NCBI GenBank assembly: GCA_905160935.1 | Contig: CAJHZI010000705.1 | Location: 2,580,001-2,644,000, forward strand | DNA length: 64,000 bases | DNA from: Enchytraeus crypticus | Taxonomy: Eukaryota; Annelida; Clitellata; Enchytraeida; Enchytraeidae | Reading direction: 5' to 3' | Shown: piece after piece, positions 63,170 through 64,000 of the stretch | How positions within the stretch are numbered: position 1 is the stretch's first letter | Layout: every line of letters starts with the position of its first letter | Notes under the pieces: generated by a model | What the model saw: only the letters and a program-made list of their open reading frames with translations | Told to the model about the DNA's origin: nothing | Databases searched by the model: none | Made by a program: the position numbers and the translations under genes

Positions 63170-64000
63170 TATATTTAGTCTAATAATAATAATAATAACA
63201 ACAACAATTAGAGTGCTACAGTCATCAATGACAACATCGAGCACTATTGAGACAAAATCAAGCCGGCGAGCAAAAAGAAGGTCCAAAAACTGTGCAAATT
63301 CCAAAATTCGGAAATTCAGTCCAAAGTAAAGGGAGTCAAAGAAAAGGTGGTTTAGGCGCAGGTCGCTGCTCATGGACACTGGGTGGAAAGAGAGAAGGAA
63401 AAGATAGGTCTTCAACTGCTTATGGAACAGCTCATAGGAAAGCAAAGGCCGACGTGATTCAAATGAAGATTTCCGAAGATTGGATTGAAGAGAATTCCAG
63501 ATCTGCGGTGCAGCATGCTGGAAAGAACGATTAGATAGCTTAGAGCTTGAAGGTAAGCTAGGTCTCACAAGAGTAATTAACTTAGAAGACCGAGCAACAA
63601 CAGGCTGCATCACTTTAATCAAGTGAGACATACAAGTTTGTCCAGGGATGGTGATGGACTTGTAGATTAACGAAGCTGTTTTGTAAATGATACACTCTGT
63701 AATCTTTAGATAGTGCAAAGACTTTAAAAAAGGTGTAACATGTGAGTACTTGGAGCTACAAAAAATTGCTCGCGCAAGAGAATTCTGAACAAACTGCAAC
63801 CGATCAATCTCACAGCCAGGAAGATTTAAAAACAGGGAATTGCAGTAGTCCAACTTCGATTGCACAAGAGCAGCACCAATTGTAGCAGATGTCTCACGTG
63901 ACAAATATGGACGTATTCGACGAAGATCACGGATATGGATGAAACACGATTGTGAAGTTTTAGTTATGTGTTCGTGAAAGATTAGGTGCTTATCAAGGAT
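63170..64000 (-). pseudogene. LINE-A copy 4, antisense, runs off the window
   Basis: An open frame at 63077-63904 reads [40 protein letters not shown] and a hydrophobic 3' extension. Closest to copy 1 (same SNLRKSSFES block), so a subfamily distinct from copies 2 and 3. The 3' end is (TTG)n/(TTA)n at about 63180-63205. The frame continues in another phase past 63904. Confidence 0.9.

Noticed and set aside
54000..64000. Further MCM8 exons to the right
   Set aside because: I looked for OB-fold and AAA+ motifs (Walker A, GICCIDEFDKM-like) on the + strand and saw none; only LINE, SINE and tandem repeats.

Overview
The window is AT-rich animal DNA. It carries intron-rich genes with GT..AG splice sites, several families of non-LTR retrotransposons (LINEs), tRNA-derived SINEs with pol III A and B boxes, long foldback (inverted-repeat) elements and many micro- and minisatellites. 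A tektin-family gene implies cilia or flagella. TRAF, MCM8 and CHEK1 orthologues fit a metazoan, probably an invertebrate; I cannot name the species.

Four protein-coding genes can be read exon by exon, with splice phases that agree at every junction. (1) A TRAF2-like signalling adaptor/E3 ligase on the + strand: 7 coding exons, 8008-18927, 475 codons seen (RING, TRAF zinc fingers, coiled coil, MATH domain); the extreme N-terminus is not resolved. (2) A tektin-like gene (closest to TEKTL1/CCDC105) on the - strand: 8 coding exons, 37833 down to 24647, 448 aa, apparently complete. (3) The 5' part of MCM8 on the + strand: 5 exons, 45112-49181. (4) The 5' part of CHEK1 on the - strand: 3 coding exons, 53526 down to 49865. 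MCM8 and CHEK1 converge on a (TC)n tract at 49.19-49.44 kb, and neither has any recognisable downstream exon in the window. This points to a rearrangement or assembly join, or to very large interleaved introns.

Layout: 0-7 kb holds degenerate LINE copies with one clean nested insertion. 7-19 kb is TRAF, with repeats in its introns. 19-24.6 kb is repeat-rich intergenic DNA with foldback and tandem arrays. 24.6-37.8 kb is the tektin-like gene, whose introns hold a 27-bp minisatellite, a (GA)n tract, LINE and SINE insertions and a SINE nested in another repeat. 38-45 kb is repeat-rich intergenic DNA ending in a 2.2-kb palindrome that abuts MCM8. 45-53.6 kb is MCM8 and CHEK1, with a 1.57-kb foldback element in a CHEK1 intron. 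53.6-64 kb holds further LINE and SINE copies and minisatellites, with no gene I can name.

Repeat families are given working names. LINE-A: CR1/L2-like, with APE endonuclease and RT. LINE-B: C-terminus with a WIGHILR motif and a 3' end with a CTGCC/GGCAG hairpin plus (GA)n tail. LINE-C: a second such C-terminus. LINE-D: (GAT)n-tailed. LINE-E: CR1-like C-terminus. SINE-1, SINE-2 and SINE-4: tRNA-derived. GAT-repeat: a non-coding interspersed repeat ending in (GAT)n. Family E: a short non-coding repeat.
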